Positions 49,942-59,544 are shown, numbered from the stretch's first letter. The stretch is DNA of 64,000 bases from Streptomyces sp. NRRL F-5630 (GCF_000719475.1 NZ_JOGO01000007.1:1-64000), one strand, 5' to 3'. Notes: generated by a model not told the origin, from the letters alone. Numbers and translations are program-made.

Positions 49942-50061
49942 GGTGGCACGGCCAGGATCGGACGGGAACTGACTCACCGGTAACCCTGGCGGAGCCGGCG
50001 GGAGGCGCCGCCCCGTACGGACTCCCCGCGCCCGCGGGCCTCACAGGACAGGAAGAGCCGC

Positions 50062-51717
50062 ATGGCCTACGACGCGGACGTCATCGTGATCGGCGGGGGA
50101 CTGGCGGGGCTCGCGGCGACCGCCGAACTCGCCGACGCGGGACGCAAGGTGATCCTCCTCGACCAGGAGCCCGAGCAGTCGCTCGGCGGCCAGGCGCACT
50201 GGTCCTTCGGCGGGCTCTTCCTCGTCGACTCGCCCGAGCAGCGCAGGCTGCGCATCCGCGACAGCCACGAGCTGGCGCTCCAGGACTGGATGGGCACGGC
50301 GGGCTTCGACCGCGAGGAGGACCTGTGGCCGCGCCGCTGGGCCGAGGCGTACGTGGACTTCGCGGCCGGTGAGAAGCGCGCGTGGCTGCGCAAGAGGGGA
50401 GTGCGGCTCTTCCCTGTCGTCGGCTGGGCCGAGCGCGGCGGCTACGACGCGGGCGGCCACGGCAACTCCGTACCGCGCTTCCACATCACGTGGGGCACGG
50501 GCCCCGGTCTGCTCGCGCCCTTCGTGCGGCGCGTGCGCGAGGCCGCGGCGCGGGGGCTCGTCGAGTTCCGCTTCCGGCACCGCGTCACCGGGCTCGCGCG
50601 CCGGGCGGGCAGTGTGGACACGGTGAGCGGGGAGGTCCTGGAGCCGTCCGGCGTCGCGCGCGGCACCGCGAGCAGCCGCACCGTCACGGGCTCCTTCGAA
50701 CTGCGCGCCCAGGCGGTGATCGTCACGACGGGCGGCATCGGCGGCAACCACGACCTCGTGCGCGCGGCGTGGCCCCCCCGGCTCGGCACCCCGCCCGAGA
50801 AGCTGCTCTCGGGGGTGCCCGCGCACGTCGACGGGCTCATGCTCAAGGTCGCGGGCGACGCGGGCGGCCACCTCATCAACGGCGACCGCATGTGGCACTA
50901 CACCGAGGGCATCCAGAACTGGAACCCGATCTGGGCCAAGCACGGCATCCGCATCCTGCCGGGCCCCTCCTCGCTGTGGCTCGACGCCGAGGGCAGGCGC
51001 CTCCCCGTGCCGCTCTTCCCCGGCTTCGACACGCTCGGCACGCTCGACCACATCATGAGCACCGGGCACGGCTACACGTGGTTCGTCCTCAACCAGCGCA
51101 TCATCGGCAAGGAGTTCACGCTCTCGGGCTCCGAGCAGAACCCGGACCTCACGGGCAGGTCCGTGCGCGGCGTCGTCGAGCGCGCCCGCGCGGCGGTCCC
51201 CGGCCCGGTCAAGGCGTTCATGGACCACGGCGCGGACTTCGTCGTGGAGAAGGACCTCGGGGCGCTGGTACGGGGCATGAACGCGCTCACGGACAAGCCC
51301 CTCATCGAGGAGGAGGCCCTGCGCCGGGTCCTCGTCGAGCGCGACCGGGAGATCGCCAACCCCTTCACGAAGGACCTCCAGGTCACGGCGATCCGCGGTG
51401 CGCGGAAGTTCCTCGGGGACCGCCTCGTCCGCGCCGCCGCGCCGCACCGGGTCCTCGACCCCGCGGCGGGCCCGCTCATCGCGGTGAAGCTGCACATCCT
51501 GACCCGCAAGTCCCTGGGCGGCCTGGAGACCGACCTCTCCTCGCGCGTCCTCACCGAGGCGGGCGACCTGCTCCCCGGCCTCTACGCGGCGGGCGAGGCG
51601 GCGGGCTTCGGGGGCGGGGGCGTCCACGGCTACCGCTCCCTGGAGGGGACCTTCCTGGGCGGCTGCCTCTTCTCGGGCCGCACGGCCGGCCGGGCGGCGG
51701 CGAAGGCGGTCTCCTGA
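50062..51717 (+). CDS. FAD-binding dehydrogenase (flavoprotein, KSTD/fumarate-reductase-like fold)
   Basis: The 551-residue protein starts with the dinucleotide-binding DVIVIGGGLAGLAATAELADAG at residue 6, has LGGQAHWSFGGLFLV near 40, TTGGIGGNHDLVRAAW near 225 and ends with AGEAAGFGGGGVHGYRSLEGTFLGGCLFSGR, the FAD_binding_2 C-terminal motif. Members include ketosteroid dehydrogenase-like and predicted oxidoreductases; substrate here is not evident. ATG follows AGGAAGAG. Single-gene unit ended by a strong terminator. Confidence 0.87.
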   Translation: MAYDADVIVIGGGLAGLAATAELADAGRKVILLDQEPEQSLGGQAHWSFGGLFLVDSPEQRRLRIRDSHELALQDWMGTAGFDREEDLWPRRWAEAYVDFAAGEKRAWLRKRGVRLFPVVGWAERGGYDAGGHGNSVPRFHITWGTGPGLLAPFVRRVREAAARGLVEFRFRHRVTGLARRAGSVDTVSGEVLEPSGVARGTASSRTVTGSFELRAQAVIVTTGGIGGNHDLVRAAWPPRLGTPPEKLLSGVPAHVDGLMLKVAGDAGGHLINGDRMWHYTEGIQNWNPIWAKHGIRILPGPSSLWLDAEGRRLPVPLFPGFDTLGTLDHIMSTGHGYTWFVLNQRIIGKEFTLSGSEQNPDLTGRSVRGVVERARAAVPGPVKAFMDHGADFVVEKDLGALVRGMNALTDKPLIEEEALRRVLVERDREIANPFTKDLQVTAIRGARKFLGDRLVRAAAPHRVLDPAAGPLIAVKLHILTRKSLGGLETDLSSRVLTEAGDLLPGLYAAGEAAGFGGGGVHGYRSLEGTFLGGCLFSGRTAGRAAAKAVS

Positions 51718-51749
51718 ACGGACGGCGGCACGGCCGGCTGGGCCGCACG

Positions 51750-51789
51750 CGTGAGGGGCGGGCCCGTACCTCCGGGCCCGCCCCTCACG
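51750..51789. terminator. Bidirectional terminator hairpin
   Basis: A perfect 17-bp stem (arms 51750-51766 and 51773-51789) with loop TACCTC lies between convergent stops at 51717 and 51808. Confidence 0.88.
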
Positions 51790-51807
51790 CACGTCCGCGC
51801 GTCGCCG

Positions 51808-53202
51808 CTACAACACCAGCGACAGCAGCAGGACCATCACCAAGCCCATGACCGACAGGATCGTCTCCATGAACGACCACGTCTTGACGGTCTGGCCCAC
51901 GTCGAGGCCGAAGTAGCCCTTCACGAGCCAGAAGCCGGCGTCGTTGACGTGGCTGAAGAAGAGCGAGCCCGCGCCGATCGCGAGGACCATGAGCGCCACG
52001 TGCGTCGTGGACATGCCGTCGGCGAGGCCCGAGGCGAGACCGGCGGCGGACACCGTCGCGACGGTCGCGGAGCCGGTGGCGAGGCGGATGATGACCGCGA
52101 TGAGCCAGGCGAGCAGGAGCGCCGGGATCGACCAGTCCTTGGAGATGTCGAGGATCATCTGGCCCACGCCCGCGTCCACGAGCACCTGCTTGAAGCCGCC
52201 GCCGGCGGCGACGATGAGGAGCACGCCCGCGATCGGCATGAGCGACTTCTCGACGGTCTCGGAGAGCCGGTCCCGCGTGAAGCCGGCCGCGCGGCCCAGC
52301 GTGAAGAGGCCGAGCAGGCAGGCCACGAGGAGGGCGAACATCGGGTTGCCGATGACGTCGAAGACGCGCTGCGTCAGGTCGGCCGGGTCGTCGACGATGA
52401 TGTCGACGATCGCCTTGAGCAGCATGAGGACGACGGGCAGGAGCAGCGTCGCGACGGTGGCGAAGAAGCCGGGGGTCTTCTCCAGGTCGTCGCTCGCGCG
52501 CTTCGGCGTCATCGCCTCGGGGGCCTTCACGTCGACCCAGCGGGCCGCGTACCGCGCGAAGAGCGGGCCCGCGACGATCACCGAGGGGATCGCGACGACG
52601 ATGCCGAGCGCGAGCGTGATGCCGAGGTTGGCGTGGAGGGCGTCGACGGCGACGAGCGGACCGGGGTGCGGCGGGACGAGACCGTGCATGACCGACAGAC
52701 CCGCGAGCGCCGGGATGCCGATCCGCATGAGCGAGTAGTTGCCGCGCTTGGCGACCATCAGGACGACGGGGATCAGCAACACGATGCCGACCTCGAAGAA
52801 GATCGGCAGACCGATCACGGCCGCGATGAGCACCATGGCCCACGGCATCTTCTTCGGGCTCGCCTTGGCGATGATCGTGTCCACGATCCGGTCGGCGCCG
52901 CCGGAGTCGGCGAGGAGCTTGCCGAGGATCGAGCCGAGCGCGATGAGCACGCCGGTGCTGGCCACGGTCGAGCCGAGGCCGGTGGTGAAGCTGGTGATCG
53001 CCTTGTCGAGCGGGGCGCCGGCCACGGCGCCGAGCACGAGCGCGCCGATCGTCAGCGCCAGGAAGGCGTGAAGCTTGAACTTCGCGATGAGGACGACGAT
53101 GACGGCGATGCCGAGCACGACGGCTATCCCGAGCTGGGCGTTGCCCGCCGAGGTGATCGGCTCGGCGTCCGCTGCCAGCATCTCGACGCTGAGACTGGTC
53201 AC
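51808..53202 (-). CDS. gntP: Gluconate:H+ symporter, GntP family
   Basis: The 464-residue membrane protein has the GntP-family pattern: LGIAVVLGIAVIVVLIAKFKLHAFLAL, LGSTVASTGVLIALGSILGKLLADSGGADRI near 75, the conserved GLSVMHGLVPPHPGPLVA near 165, and FSHVNDAGFWLVKGYFGL near 410. It should import gluconate with protons. It follows gntK by 100 bases on the same strand, and a divergent FadR-type regulator lies beyond gntK, giving a complete gluconate uptake unit. Confidence 0.95.
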   Translation of the reverse strand: MTSLSVEMLAADAEPITSAGNAQLGIAVVLGIAVIVVLIAKFKLHAFLALTIGALVLGAVAGAPLDKAITSFTTGLGSTVASTGVLIALGSILGKLLADSGGADRIVDTIIAKASPKKMPWAMVLIAAVIGLPIFFEVGIVLLIPVVLMVAKRGNYSLMRIGIPALAGLSVMHGLVPPHPGPLVAVDALHANLGITLALGIVVAIPSVIVAGPLFARYAARWVDVKAPEAMTPKRASDDLEKTPGFFATVATLLLPVVLMLLKAIVDIIVDDPADLTQRVFDVIGNPMFALLVACLLGLFTLGRAAGFTRDRLSETVEKSLMPIAGVLLIVAAGGGFKQVLVDAGVGQMILDISKDWSIPALLLAWLIAVIIRLATGSATVATVSAAGLASGLADGMSTTHVALMVLAIGAGSLFFSHVNDAGFWLVKGYFGLDVGQTVKTWSFMETILSVMGLVMVLLLSLVL

Positions 53203-53302
53203 GGTCTTTTCCTTGGGGGAGTGGGGATGGGGAGAGGAGGGGTGTGGGGGAGGGGCGGATCAGCCCATGGGGGGAAGGCGTTCCGGGGCACGGCGCGCCC
53301 GG

Positions 53303-53836
53303 TCAGGGCGCGGGTTCGGGGGCGGGCGCGGAGGCCGAGGGTCCGAGGGCCGCCACGGCGCGCGCGGCGATCTCCTCGGGAGTGCCGCGCACGTCGACCT
53401 CGACCCCGTTCTCGTCGGGACCGAGCGGCTGGAGCGTCGCGAACTGCGAATCCAGGAGCTTGGTCGGCATGAAGTGGCCCTGACGGTGCCCCATGCGGTC
53501 CGCGATGAGCGCCCGGTCCCCGGTGAGGTGGAGGAAGACGAGCCCGGGGGCCTCGGCACGCAGCCGGTCCCGGTAGGAGCGCTTGAGCGCGGAGCAGCTG
53601 ACCACTCCGCCCCGGTCCGCCCGTCCGTGCGCCCAGCGTCCGATGGCGTCGAGCCACGGGGCCCGGTCCGCGTCGTCGAGCGGGGTCCCGGCGCTCATCT
53701 TGGCGATATTCGCCGGGGGATGGAAGTCGTCGCCCTCGGCGTACGTGACGCCGAGCTGTGCGGCCACCAGTGGCCCGATGGTCGTCTTGCCGGTACCGGC
53801 GACGCCCATCACCACGACGACAGGGGGGGTGCTCAT
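53303..53836 (-). CDS. gntK: Gluconokinase
   Basis: The 177-residue P-loop kinase has GVAGTGKTT at residue 11, EGDDFHPPANIAKMSAGTPLDDADRAPWLDAI near 34 (substrate site), SCSALKRSYRD near 82 and GHFMPTKLLDSQFATLQPL near 120, all typical of GntK. It phosphorylates gluconate to 6-phosphogluconate for the pentose phosphate pathway. ATG 53836 (MSTPPVVVV) starts directly before the P-loop. It is first in the gntK-gntP operon and divergent from the regulator. Confidence 0.95.
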   Translation of the reverse strand: MSTPPVVVVMGVAGTGKTTIGPLVAAQLGVTYAEGDDFHPPANIAKMSAGTPLDDADRAPWLDAIGRWAHGRADRGGVVSCSALKRSYRDRLRAEAPGLVFLHLTGDRALIADRMGHRQGHFMPTKLLDSQFATLQPLGPDENGVEVDVRGTPEEIAARAVAALGPSASAPAPEPAP

Positions 53837-53924
53837 CGCTGCCTCGTTGTCCTTCGCTGTCTTCTTCGACCTCGTCTGTGCACGCCACTGAAACCCACAC
53901 GTCATACTTATTCAAGAGAATGTG

Positions 53925-53941
53925 ACGTAAAAGTCTTACGT
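53925..53941. promoter_or_regulatory. Putative GntR/FadR operator in the gluconate promoter
   Basis: ACGTAAAAGTCTTACGT has perfect 6-base arms around a 5-base centre. It lies in an unusually AT-rich patch (53900-53945) between gntK and the regulator, 36 bases before the latter, so likely controls both. Confidence 0.75.
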
Positions 53942-53976
53942 ATTGCGGTGTGCGCAACGCGCCGTACGCTGAGCCC

Positions 53977-54678
53977 ATGACTTCGCAGGACGGGGGCCTC
54001 CACGGCCGCGTACTCGACCACCTGGGCAAAGCCATCACGGGCGGGGAGTACCCGCCGGGCAGCGTGCTGCGCGGCGACGCCCTCGCCGAGCGCTTCGAGG
54101 TCTCGCGGTCGGTGATCCGCGAGGCGGTCCGGGTCCTGGAGGCGATGCGCCTCGTCAGCTCGCGCCGCCGCGTCGGGGTCACGGTCCGCCCCATCGAGGA
54201 GTGGAACGTCTACGACCCGCGCGTCATCTCCTGGCGCCTCGCGGGAGCCGACCGGCCGCGCCAGCTCCGCTCCCTGACGGTCCTTCGGTCCGCCGTCGAA
54301 CCGATCGCGGCGGGGCTCGCGGCCCGCCACTGCACCCCTGAGGAGTGCGCGGCGCTCACCGAGGCGGCCCTCGGCATGGTCGCCACCTCGCACGGACGGC
54401 GCCTGGAGGCGTACCTCGTGCACGACGTCGAGTTCCACCGCATCGTGCTGACCGCCTCGCGCAACGAGATGTTCGCGCGCCTCGGCGACGTCGTCGCCGC
54501 CATCCTCACCGGGCGCACCCGCCACCAGGTCATGTTCGAGGACCCCGACCCGGCCGCCGTGACGCTGCACGTACAGGTCGCCGAGGCGGTACGGGTGCGG
54601 GACGCGGCCCGCGCGGAGGCGCTGACGCGCGAGATCACGGTGGGCGCGCTGCACGAACTGGACGTGCTGGCACCCTGA
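53977..54678 (+). CDS. GntR-family (FadR/FCD) regulator of gluconate genes
   Basis: The 233-residue protein has a winged helix-turn-helix (ALAERFEVSRSVIREAVRVLEAMRLVSSRRRVGVTV, about 35-70) and an FCD ligand domain with the metal-binding His/Asp pattern (VHDVEFHRIVLTASRNEMF near 148, and TLHVQVAEAVRVRD). Such regulators sense sugar acids. It is divergent from gntK-gntP and probably represses them in the absence of gluconate or 6-phosphogluconate. ATG 53977 (MTSQDGG) is used; a start nine codons upstream is possible. Confidence 0.92.
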   Translation: MTSQDGGLHGRVLDHLGKAITGGEYPPGSVLRGDALAERFEVSRSVIREAVRVLEAMRLVSSRRRVGVTVRPIEEWNVYDPRVISWRLAGADRPRQLRSLTVLRSAVEPIAAGLAARHCTPEECAALTEAALGMVATSHGRRLEAYLVHDVEFHRIVLTASRNEMFARLGDVVAAILTGRTRHQVMFEDPDPAAVTLHVQVAEAVRVRDAARAEALTREITVGALHELDVLAP

Positions 54679-54687
54679 ACCCGTCGC

Positions 54688-54715
54688 GGCCGGAGGGCCC
54701 CGCCCCCTCCCGGCC
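54688..54715. terminator. Likely terminator between gluconate regulator and YchJ-like gene
   Basis: GGCCGGAGGG pairs with CCCTCCCGGCC (one bulged C) across a 7-base loop, between convergent stops at 54678 and 54724. Confidence 0.5.
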
Positions 54716-54723
54716 GGGAGCGC

Positions 54724-55152
54724 TCAGTCCAGGAAGTCCCCGTCCACGTACACCCATTCCCCGCCCACGCGCGTGAAGCGGCTCCGCTCGTGGAGCGCGC
54801 CCGGGGTGCCGCCCTCGCGGTAGCGGGCGCGGAAGGTGACGGTGCCGTCCTGGTGGAAGGCCGAACCCCGCTCGCTCGCCTCGATCTCCAGGCCCTCCCA
54901 GCGCGTCCCGCCGTCGAGCCCGATCACGGGCGGACACGTGTCCGGGTGCCAGCTGCGCCGCAGATACGCCTCGTCGCCCACGACGAAGGCGCTGTACCTG
55001 GCCCGCATGAGGTCCTCGGCCCGCGCCGCGACCCCGCCCGCGTGCAGCTTCCCGCAGTGCTCCGGGTACGGGGCGGGACTCCCGCAGGGGCAGGTGGCGG
55101 GGACGGTACGGGCCGCCGCGGGGGCGGTACGGGATGCTTTACGACGGGCCAT
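54724..55152 (-). CDS. YchJ-family (UPF0225) SEC-C protein
   Basis: The 142-residue protein has an N-terminal SEC-C-like zinc motif (CPCGSPAPYPEHCGKLH near residue 22) and the YchJ domain (AEDLMRARYSAFVVGDEAYLRRSWHPDT near 47, then RFTRVGGEWVYVDG). Function of the family is not known. The ATG giving MARRKASR is chosen; an ATG three codons upstream is possible. Confidence 0.88.
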   Translation of the reverse strand: MARRKASRTAPAAARTVPATCPCGSPAPYPEHCGKLHAGGVAARAEDLMRARYSAFVVGDEAYLRRSWHPDTCPPVIGLDGGTRWEGLEIEASERGSAFHQDGTVTFRARYREGGTPGALHERSRFTRVGGEWVYVDGDFLD

Positions 55153-55194
55153 GCCGCCCATTGTGCCGGTGCCCGCCCCGTGCCCGCGCCGTGC

Positions 55195-55941
55195 CTAGGC
55201 GGGCCAGGAGTCGCGCAGCCACTCGTCGAACGTGGTCGGCGCGATCGTCGCGTCGTGCGGCGCGGTCAGCTCGGCCCCCGGGACGGCGGCGAAGATCCCC
55301 GCCTGCTCGTCGGTCACGACGGCCCGCCCGTCGGGGTGCAGGGCGAGCACGTGCCGGGCGAGGTCGTCGAGGGCGAGGGACTCGGGCCCCGCCAGGTTCG
55401 CGCGGGCCCGCGTCGGCGGGCCGAGCACGACGTCCACGAGCACGTTCACGACGTCCGCCGCCGCGACGGGCTGGAGCGGCGTGGGCGGCAGCCGCACGAC
55501 GCCGCGTTCCGTGGTCCAGTCCATGACGTCGGGGATGAACTCGTGGAACTGCGTGGCCCGCAGCACCGACCACGGCACCCCCGAGTCGGCGAGGGCCTGC
55601 TCCTGGTACGCCTTCGCCGCGTAGTAGGGCACCTGGGGCACGTCGTCGCAGCCGACGATGGAGAGCACCACGAAGTGCCCGACACCGGCCGCGCGCCCCG
55701 CCTCGACCATGTGCGCCATGGCCGCTTCCTGGAACCGCAGCGAACTCTCGTCGAAGGCGGGTGGCGTGGAGACGTCCACGCACACCTCACAGCCTTCGAG
55801 CCCCTCGCGCAGCCCCTCACCCGTGACGACGTCGACCCCGGCGGAGCGCACGAGGGCCACTCCCTGGTGCCCGCCCGCCCGGAGGTGCGCGATGAGCCGC
55901 GAGCCGACGCGGCCCGTGCCGCCGATGACACCGACCTTCAT
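55195..55941 (-). CDS. NAD(P)-binding NmrA-like protein
   Basis: The 248-residue protein is an atypical SDR: MKVGVIGGTGRVGSRLIAHLRAGGH nucleotide-binding start, VDVSTPPAFDESSLRFQEAA, HFVVLSIVGCDD near 90, and PYYAAKAYQEQAL with a Tyr-x3-Lys pair. Such proteins reduce quinones or sense NADP(H); role here is not known. It ends 42 bases before the YchJ-like gene and may share a transcript with it. Confidence 0.85.
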   Translation of the reverse strand: MKVGVIGGTGRVGSRLIAHLRAGGHQGVALVRSAGVDVVTGEGLREGLEGCEVCVDVSTPPAFDESSLRFQEAAMAHMVEAGRAAGVGHFVVLSIVGCDDVPQVPYYAAKAYQEQALADSGVPWSVLRATQFHEFIPDVMDWTTERGVVRLPPTPLQPVAAADVVNVLVDVVLGPPTRARANLAGPESLALDDLARHVLALHPDGRAVVTDEQAGIFAAVPGAELTAPHDATIAPTTFDEWLRDSWPA

Positions 55942-56113
55942 GGCGAATCCTCCCGGGGTGGCGGACAGGCTCTTCCCTCCACGCTAGGTCCCGCGCTCCC
56001 GGGACGCCTCCCGGGCAAGGGGGCCGCGCCCTGCCGGGCCCCGGGGCCTCAGTCCTCCGGCGTCCGAGGAGCGGGTGCGGGGGCGCGCCCCGGGCCCTCC
56101 GCCCGAGGACGGG

Positions 56114-56737
56114 TCAGGCGCCCCGGTCCTCCGACGTCACGTTCCACGCCGAGATCACCGGCCTGCCGTGCTCCGTCCCCAGCCGGCTCAGCGAGCCCAC
56201 GTCCAGGCGGAAGAGCGCCCCGGCGGACACGTCCAGGCCGAGCCTGCGCGCGGTCAGCGCCCGCAGGAAGTGCGCGTGCGCGACCAGCACCACATCGCCG
56301 CCCTCCCCGTCGAGATCCGCGTCGCGCAACGCCTTGTCGACGCGCGCGAGGACGCGGTCGGCCCGCTCGCTCACCTGCTTCGGCGTCTCGCCCGGGTGCT
56401 CCGCGGGCCCTTCGTCGACCCCGTCGCGCCACAGGTCCCAGTCGGGCCGCTCCTGGTGGATGCGCGCGGTCGTCACGCCCTCGTACGCCCCGTAGTCCCA
56501 CTCGTGCAGCTCCGGGTCCGTGAACGTGTCGCCGAGGCCGGCGAGGCGCGCCGTCGTCACGGCCCGCTGCATCGGGCTCGTGACGGTGAGCGCGATCCTG
56601 CGCCGGGCGAGCAGCGGCGCGAGGGACCGCGCCTGTTCCTCGCCGCGCGCCGTGAGCGGCAGCTCCGTGTAACTCGTGTGCTTGCCGGTCAGGCTCCACG
56701 CGGTCTCGCCGTGCCTGACCAGGATCACTTCACCCAT
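56114..56737 (-). CDS. Histidine phosphatase (phosphoglycerate-mutase-like)
   Basis: The 207-residue protein has the catalytic RHG at residues 8-10, SPMQRAVTTARL near 54, the acid-base Glu in ELHEWDYGAYEGVTT near 76 and the second His in LVAHAHFLRAL near 150. It removes phosphate from an unidentified small molecule; close family members act on sugar phosphates or alpha-ribazole phosphate. Single gene on the minus strand. Confidence 0.92.
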   Translation of the reverse strand: MGEVILVRHGETAWSLTGKHTSYTELPLTARGEEQARSLAPLLARRRIALTVTSPMQRAVTTARLAGLGDTFTDPELHEWDYGAYEGVTTARIHQERPDWDLWRDGVDEGPAEHPGETPKQVSERADRVLARVDKALRDADLDGEGGDVVLVAHAHFLRALTARRLGLDVSAGALFRLDVGSLSRLGTEHGRPVISAWNVTSEDRGA

Positions 56738-56816
56738 GGGGTCACTCCTTGCTCGTACCCTCCAACCCTGCCACCGACTGCCTCATTCCATCCGGCGCCC
56801 CTCGCCCGCACGGCGC

Positions 56817-57695
56817 ATGATGGTCCGTGTGATCAGCGTCCTGTTCGCCGTGCTGACGGCCATCAGCAACGGCACCGCGTCCGTGCTCCAGCGGCGAGCC
56901 GCCGCGACCGTCCCCGACCGCGACGTGCTGCACGCGTCGCTGATCGTGAAACTGCTGCGGCAGCGCGTGTGGCTCGCGGGGATCGGCATGGTGCTCGTGG
57001 CAGCGGCGTGCCAGGCGGTCGCGCTCGCGACGGGGCCGATCGCCGTCGTCCAGCCGATCTTCGTGATCGAACTGCCCGCGACGCTGCTCCTCGCCGGTCA
57101 CCTCTTCCGGGTGAGGCTCGGCGCGCGCATCTGGACCGGGGTCATCGCGGTGTCGCTCGGCCTGGCGCTGGGCATGGCGAGCGCGGCCCCCGGTGGCGGC
57201 ACGGAACGGGTGCACGGCCTGACCTGGCTGCCGGCCCTCGTCGTGACGGGCCTCTTCGAGGCGCTCGTCCTCGGCCTCGCGCTGAGCACGAGGGGCAACC
57301 CCCGTGCCGCCCTCCTCGGCCTCGCCGCCGCGTGCGGCTACGCGCTCACGGCGGCCCTCATGAAGGACGCGCTGGCCCGCCTGGAGAACGGCGGAGGACT
57401 CGCGGCGCTCTTCTCCAGCTGGCAGCTGTACGGAACGGCTGTGGCGGGCGTCGGCGCCCTCTTCCTCCTCCAGAACGCCCTTCAGGCGGGCTCCCTCGCC
57501 GCGTCCCAGCCGATGCTGACCCTGGGGGACGCCCTGATCAGCATCGTCTACGGGGTGGTCCTCTTCGGCGAACACCTCCGCACCGGCTGGTGGCTCCTCC
57601 CGGAACTGGCCGGAGCGGCGCTGATCGCGGCGGGCGTCGCGGAACTGGCCCGCTCGCCGCTGGCCCAGGGAGCGGTGTCCCGCGCGAAGACGTGA
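56817..57695 (+). CDS. DMT-superfamily membrane protein
   Basis: The 292-residue protein has about nine hydrophobic segments, beginning VISVLFAVLTAISNGTASVLQRRAA and including PIAVVQPIFVIELPATLLLAGHL and SLAASQPMLTLGDALISIVYGVVLFGEHL, the NIPA-like branch of the drug/metabolite transporters. It is related to the protein at 48893. No clear ribosome site: ATG 56817, ATG 56820 or GTG 56829 could start it. Substrate unknown. Confidence 0.83.
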   Translation: MMVRVISVLFAVLTAISNGTASVLQRRAAATVPDRDVLHASLIVKLLRQRVWLAGIGMVLVAAACQAVALATGPIAVVQPIFVIELPATLLLAGHLFRVRLGARIWTGVIAVSLGLALGMASAAPGGGTERVHGLTWLPALVVTGLFEALVLGLALSTRGNPRAALLGLAAACGYALTAALMKDALARLENGGGLAALFSSWQLYGTAVAGVGALFLLQNALQAGSLAASQPMLTLGDALISIVYGVVLFGEHLRTGWWLLPELAGAALIAAGVAELARSPLAQGAVSRAKT

Positions 57696-57757
57696 CCCAC
57701 GGGCGGGCGGGAGCGGGGCCCGTGTCCTCAGCCGCTGCGGCGCCCGCGGAGCGGGGC

Positions 57758-57774
57758 CCGGGGCGGCGCCCCGG
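57758..57774. terminator. Possible terminator hairpin
   Basis: CCGGGGC/GCCCCGG with a GGC loop lies between convergent stops at 57695 and 57801. Short and in very GC-rich sequence, so uncertain. Confidence 0.4.
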
Positions 57775-57800
57775 AACCCCGCGGGGGCCGCACCCGTCGG

Positions 57801-59471
57801 CTACCGGCCCACCCGCTCCAGCAGCCCGGCCGCCGCGTCCGCGGAAACCCGCTCCCGCAACTGATAGTGGATCTTCTTCCCCGTCGACGTCACCGGCAGC
57901 GCCTCCACGAAGCGGTAGGCCCTCGGCCTCTTGTACGCCGCCAGCATCGGGTGCGCCCGGCAGTGCTTCTCCAGGTCCTCCACCGTCACGGCCGCGTCCT
58001 TGCGCACCACGTACGCGGTGACGAGCTGGCCCCACTCCGGGTCCGGCGCCCCGACCACCGCGGCGTCCGCGACGCCCGGGTGCTCGTTGAGCACCTCCTC
58101 GACCTGCACCGGGTGCACGTTCTCGCCGCCGGAGAGGATCATGTCGTCGCGGCGCCCCACGATCGTCACGTACTCGTCCTCGTCCCACGTCGCGAGGTCG
58201 CCGATGTACAGCCAGCCCTGCCGGAAGTTCTCGGCCTGCTCCTCCGGGCGCCCGATGTAGCCGTAGCCGGACTTCGGCGAGCGCACGATGACCTCGCCGA
58301 TCTCGCTGCCGTCCTTCGCCGCGAGGTCGTCCGGCTCGGCGCGCCGGTCCTCGTAGACCTTCACGACGGCGACGTCGTCGTCCGTGCAGGCGCGGCCCGC
58401 GCTGCCCGCGTGGACGGGGAGGTCGGCGGGGCGCAGGAACGTGTTCCAGAAGGCCTCGGTCGTCCCGTACCCGTTGAAGATCCGCGGCGTCAGGACCTCC
58501 TGGTACCGCAGGCAGGCGGCGCGGTCGAGCGGCGCGCCCATCGTCACGATGCCGCGCAGCGTGGACAGGTCGCGCGGGCGGCGCTCCTGCGCGTCCGCGA
58601 GCCGCTCCAGATTGGTCGGCGCCCCGATGAGGAAGGTGATCCCCCGCTTCTCCACGAGGTCGAGCACGGTGTCCGCGTCGAAGTGCCGCAGCGGCACGAC
58701 CTCGCCGCCGACGTAGAAGACCGGGTTGGGGCCGCCCGAGTAGAGTCCGCCGCGGTGGAACCACGGGGACATGTTGAGGGTGCGGTCCTCCGGCGAGAGC
58801 GGGAAGTGCATGATCACGTCGTGCGCCGAGAGCACCTCGACCGCGTTGTTGAGCGGCACGCCCTTCGGCAGGCCCGTCGTGCCCGAGGTGTACAGGCGTG
58901 TCGTCTCCGTGTAGATCCCGGCCTCGGGGGCGTCCGGCAGGGCCTGTCCGGCGCCTCGCTCGGCGAGTTGCACGAAGGGCAGGGAGCCGGGCAGCGGGTG
59001 GTCCCCCTCCTGCCCCGAGGGCACGTGCACCACGAGCTTCGGCGCGTGTCCGGCCCGCTCCAGGGCCTGCCCGGCGAACTCGGCGACGGAGGTGTCGTAC
59101 ACGAAGACGGCCGGCCGCCCCGTGTCCAGGATGTGCGCCGTCTCTCCCGGGGCGAGCCGGAAGTTCACCGGTGAGCCCACCGCGCCCAGGCGCTGCGTGG
59201 CGAGCCAGAGCAGGGCGAACTCGGGCCCGTTGAAGAGCTGGTAGGCGACGAGGTCGCCGGGCCCGACCCCGTGGGCGGCGAGCCCGGCGGCGAGCCGCTC
59301 GACCTCCTCGCCCAGTTCCGCGTACGTCCAGGTGCGGCCCGTGGCGGGGTCGGACATCGCGGTGGAACGGGCGTAGCGGTGCGTGTTGCGCGCGAAACCG
59401 GCCCAGTAGGTGAAGCGCTGCTCGAAGACGTCCCGGAAACCTGTCGGGTCGTAGGCGGGGGTGGTGTTCAT
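57801..59471 (-). CDS. AMP-dependent acyl-CoA/acyl-ACP ligase in a fatty-acid-like cluster
   Basis: The 556-residue enzyme has the P-loop YTSGTTGLPKG near residue 192, GYGTTEAFW near 342, the adenosine-site WLYIGDLATW near 430 and the catalytic Lys in TSTGKKIHYQLR near 532. It activates an acid as acyl-AMP for transfer to CoA or a carrier protein. It is last of four minus-strand genes (gap 73 bases to the ketosynthase), so it may load or release the product of that set. Confidence 0.92.
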   Translation of the reverse strand: MNTTPAYDPTGFRDVFEQRFTYWAGFARNTHRYARSTAMSDPATGRTWTYAELGEEVERLAAGLAAHGVGPGDLVAYQLFNGPEFALLWLATQRLGAVGSPVNFRLAPGETAHILDTGRPAVFVYDTSVAEFAGQALERAGHAPKLVVHVPSGQEGDHPLPGSLPFVQLAERGAGQALPDAPEAGIYTETTRLYTSGTTGLPKGVPLNNAVEVLSAHDVIMHFPLSPEDRTLNMSPWFHRGGLYSGGPNPVFYVGGEVVPLRHFDADTVLDLVEKRGITFLIGAPTNLERLADAQERRPRDLSTLRGIVTMGAPLDRAACLRYQEVLTPRIFNGYGTTEAFWNTFLRPADLPVHAGSAGRACTDDDVAVVKVYEDRRAEPDDLAAKDGSEIGEVIVRSPKSGYGYIGRPEEQAENFRQGWLYIGDLATWDEDEYVTIVGRRDDMILSGGENVHPVQVEEVLNEHPGVADAAVVGAPDPEWGQLVTAYVVRKDAAVTVEDLEKHCRAHPMLAAYKRPRAYRFVEALPVTSTGKKIHYQLRERVSADAAAGLLERVGR

Positions 59472-59544
59472 ATCTGTGTCTCGCGTATCTCGCGTATCGC
59501 GGAAAAGGCCGGGTGCGGAATGAGGACCGCGGGCACGGCGGTGC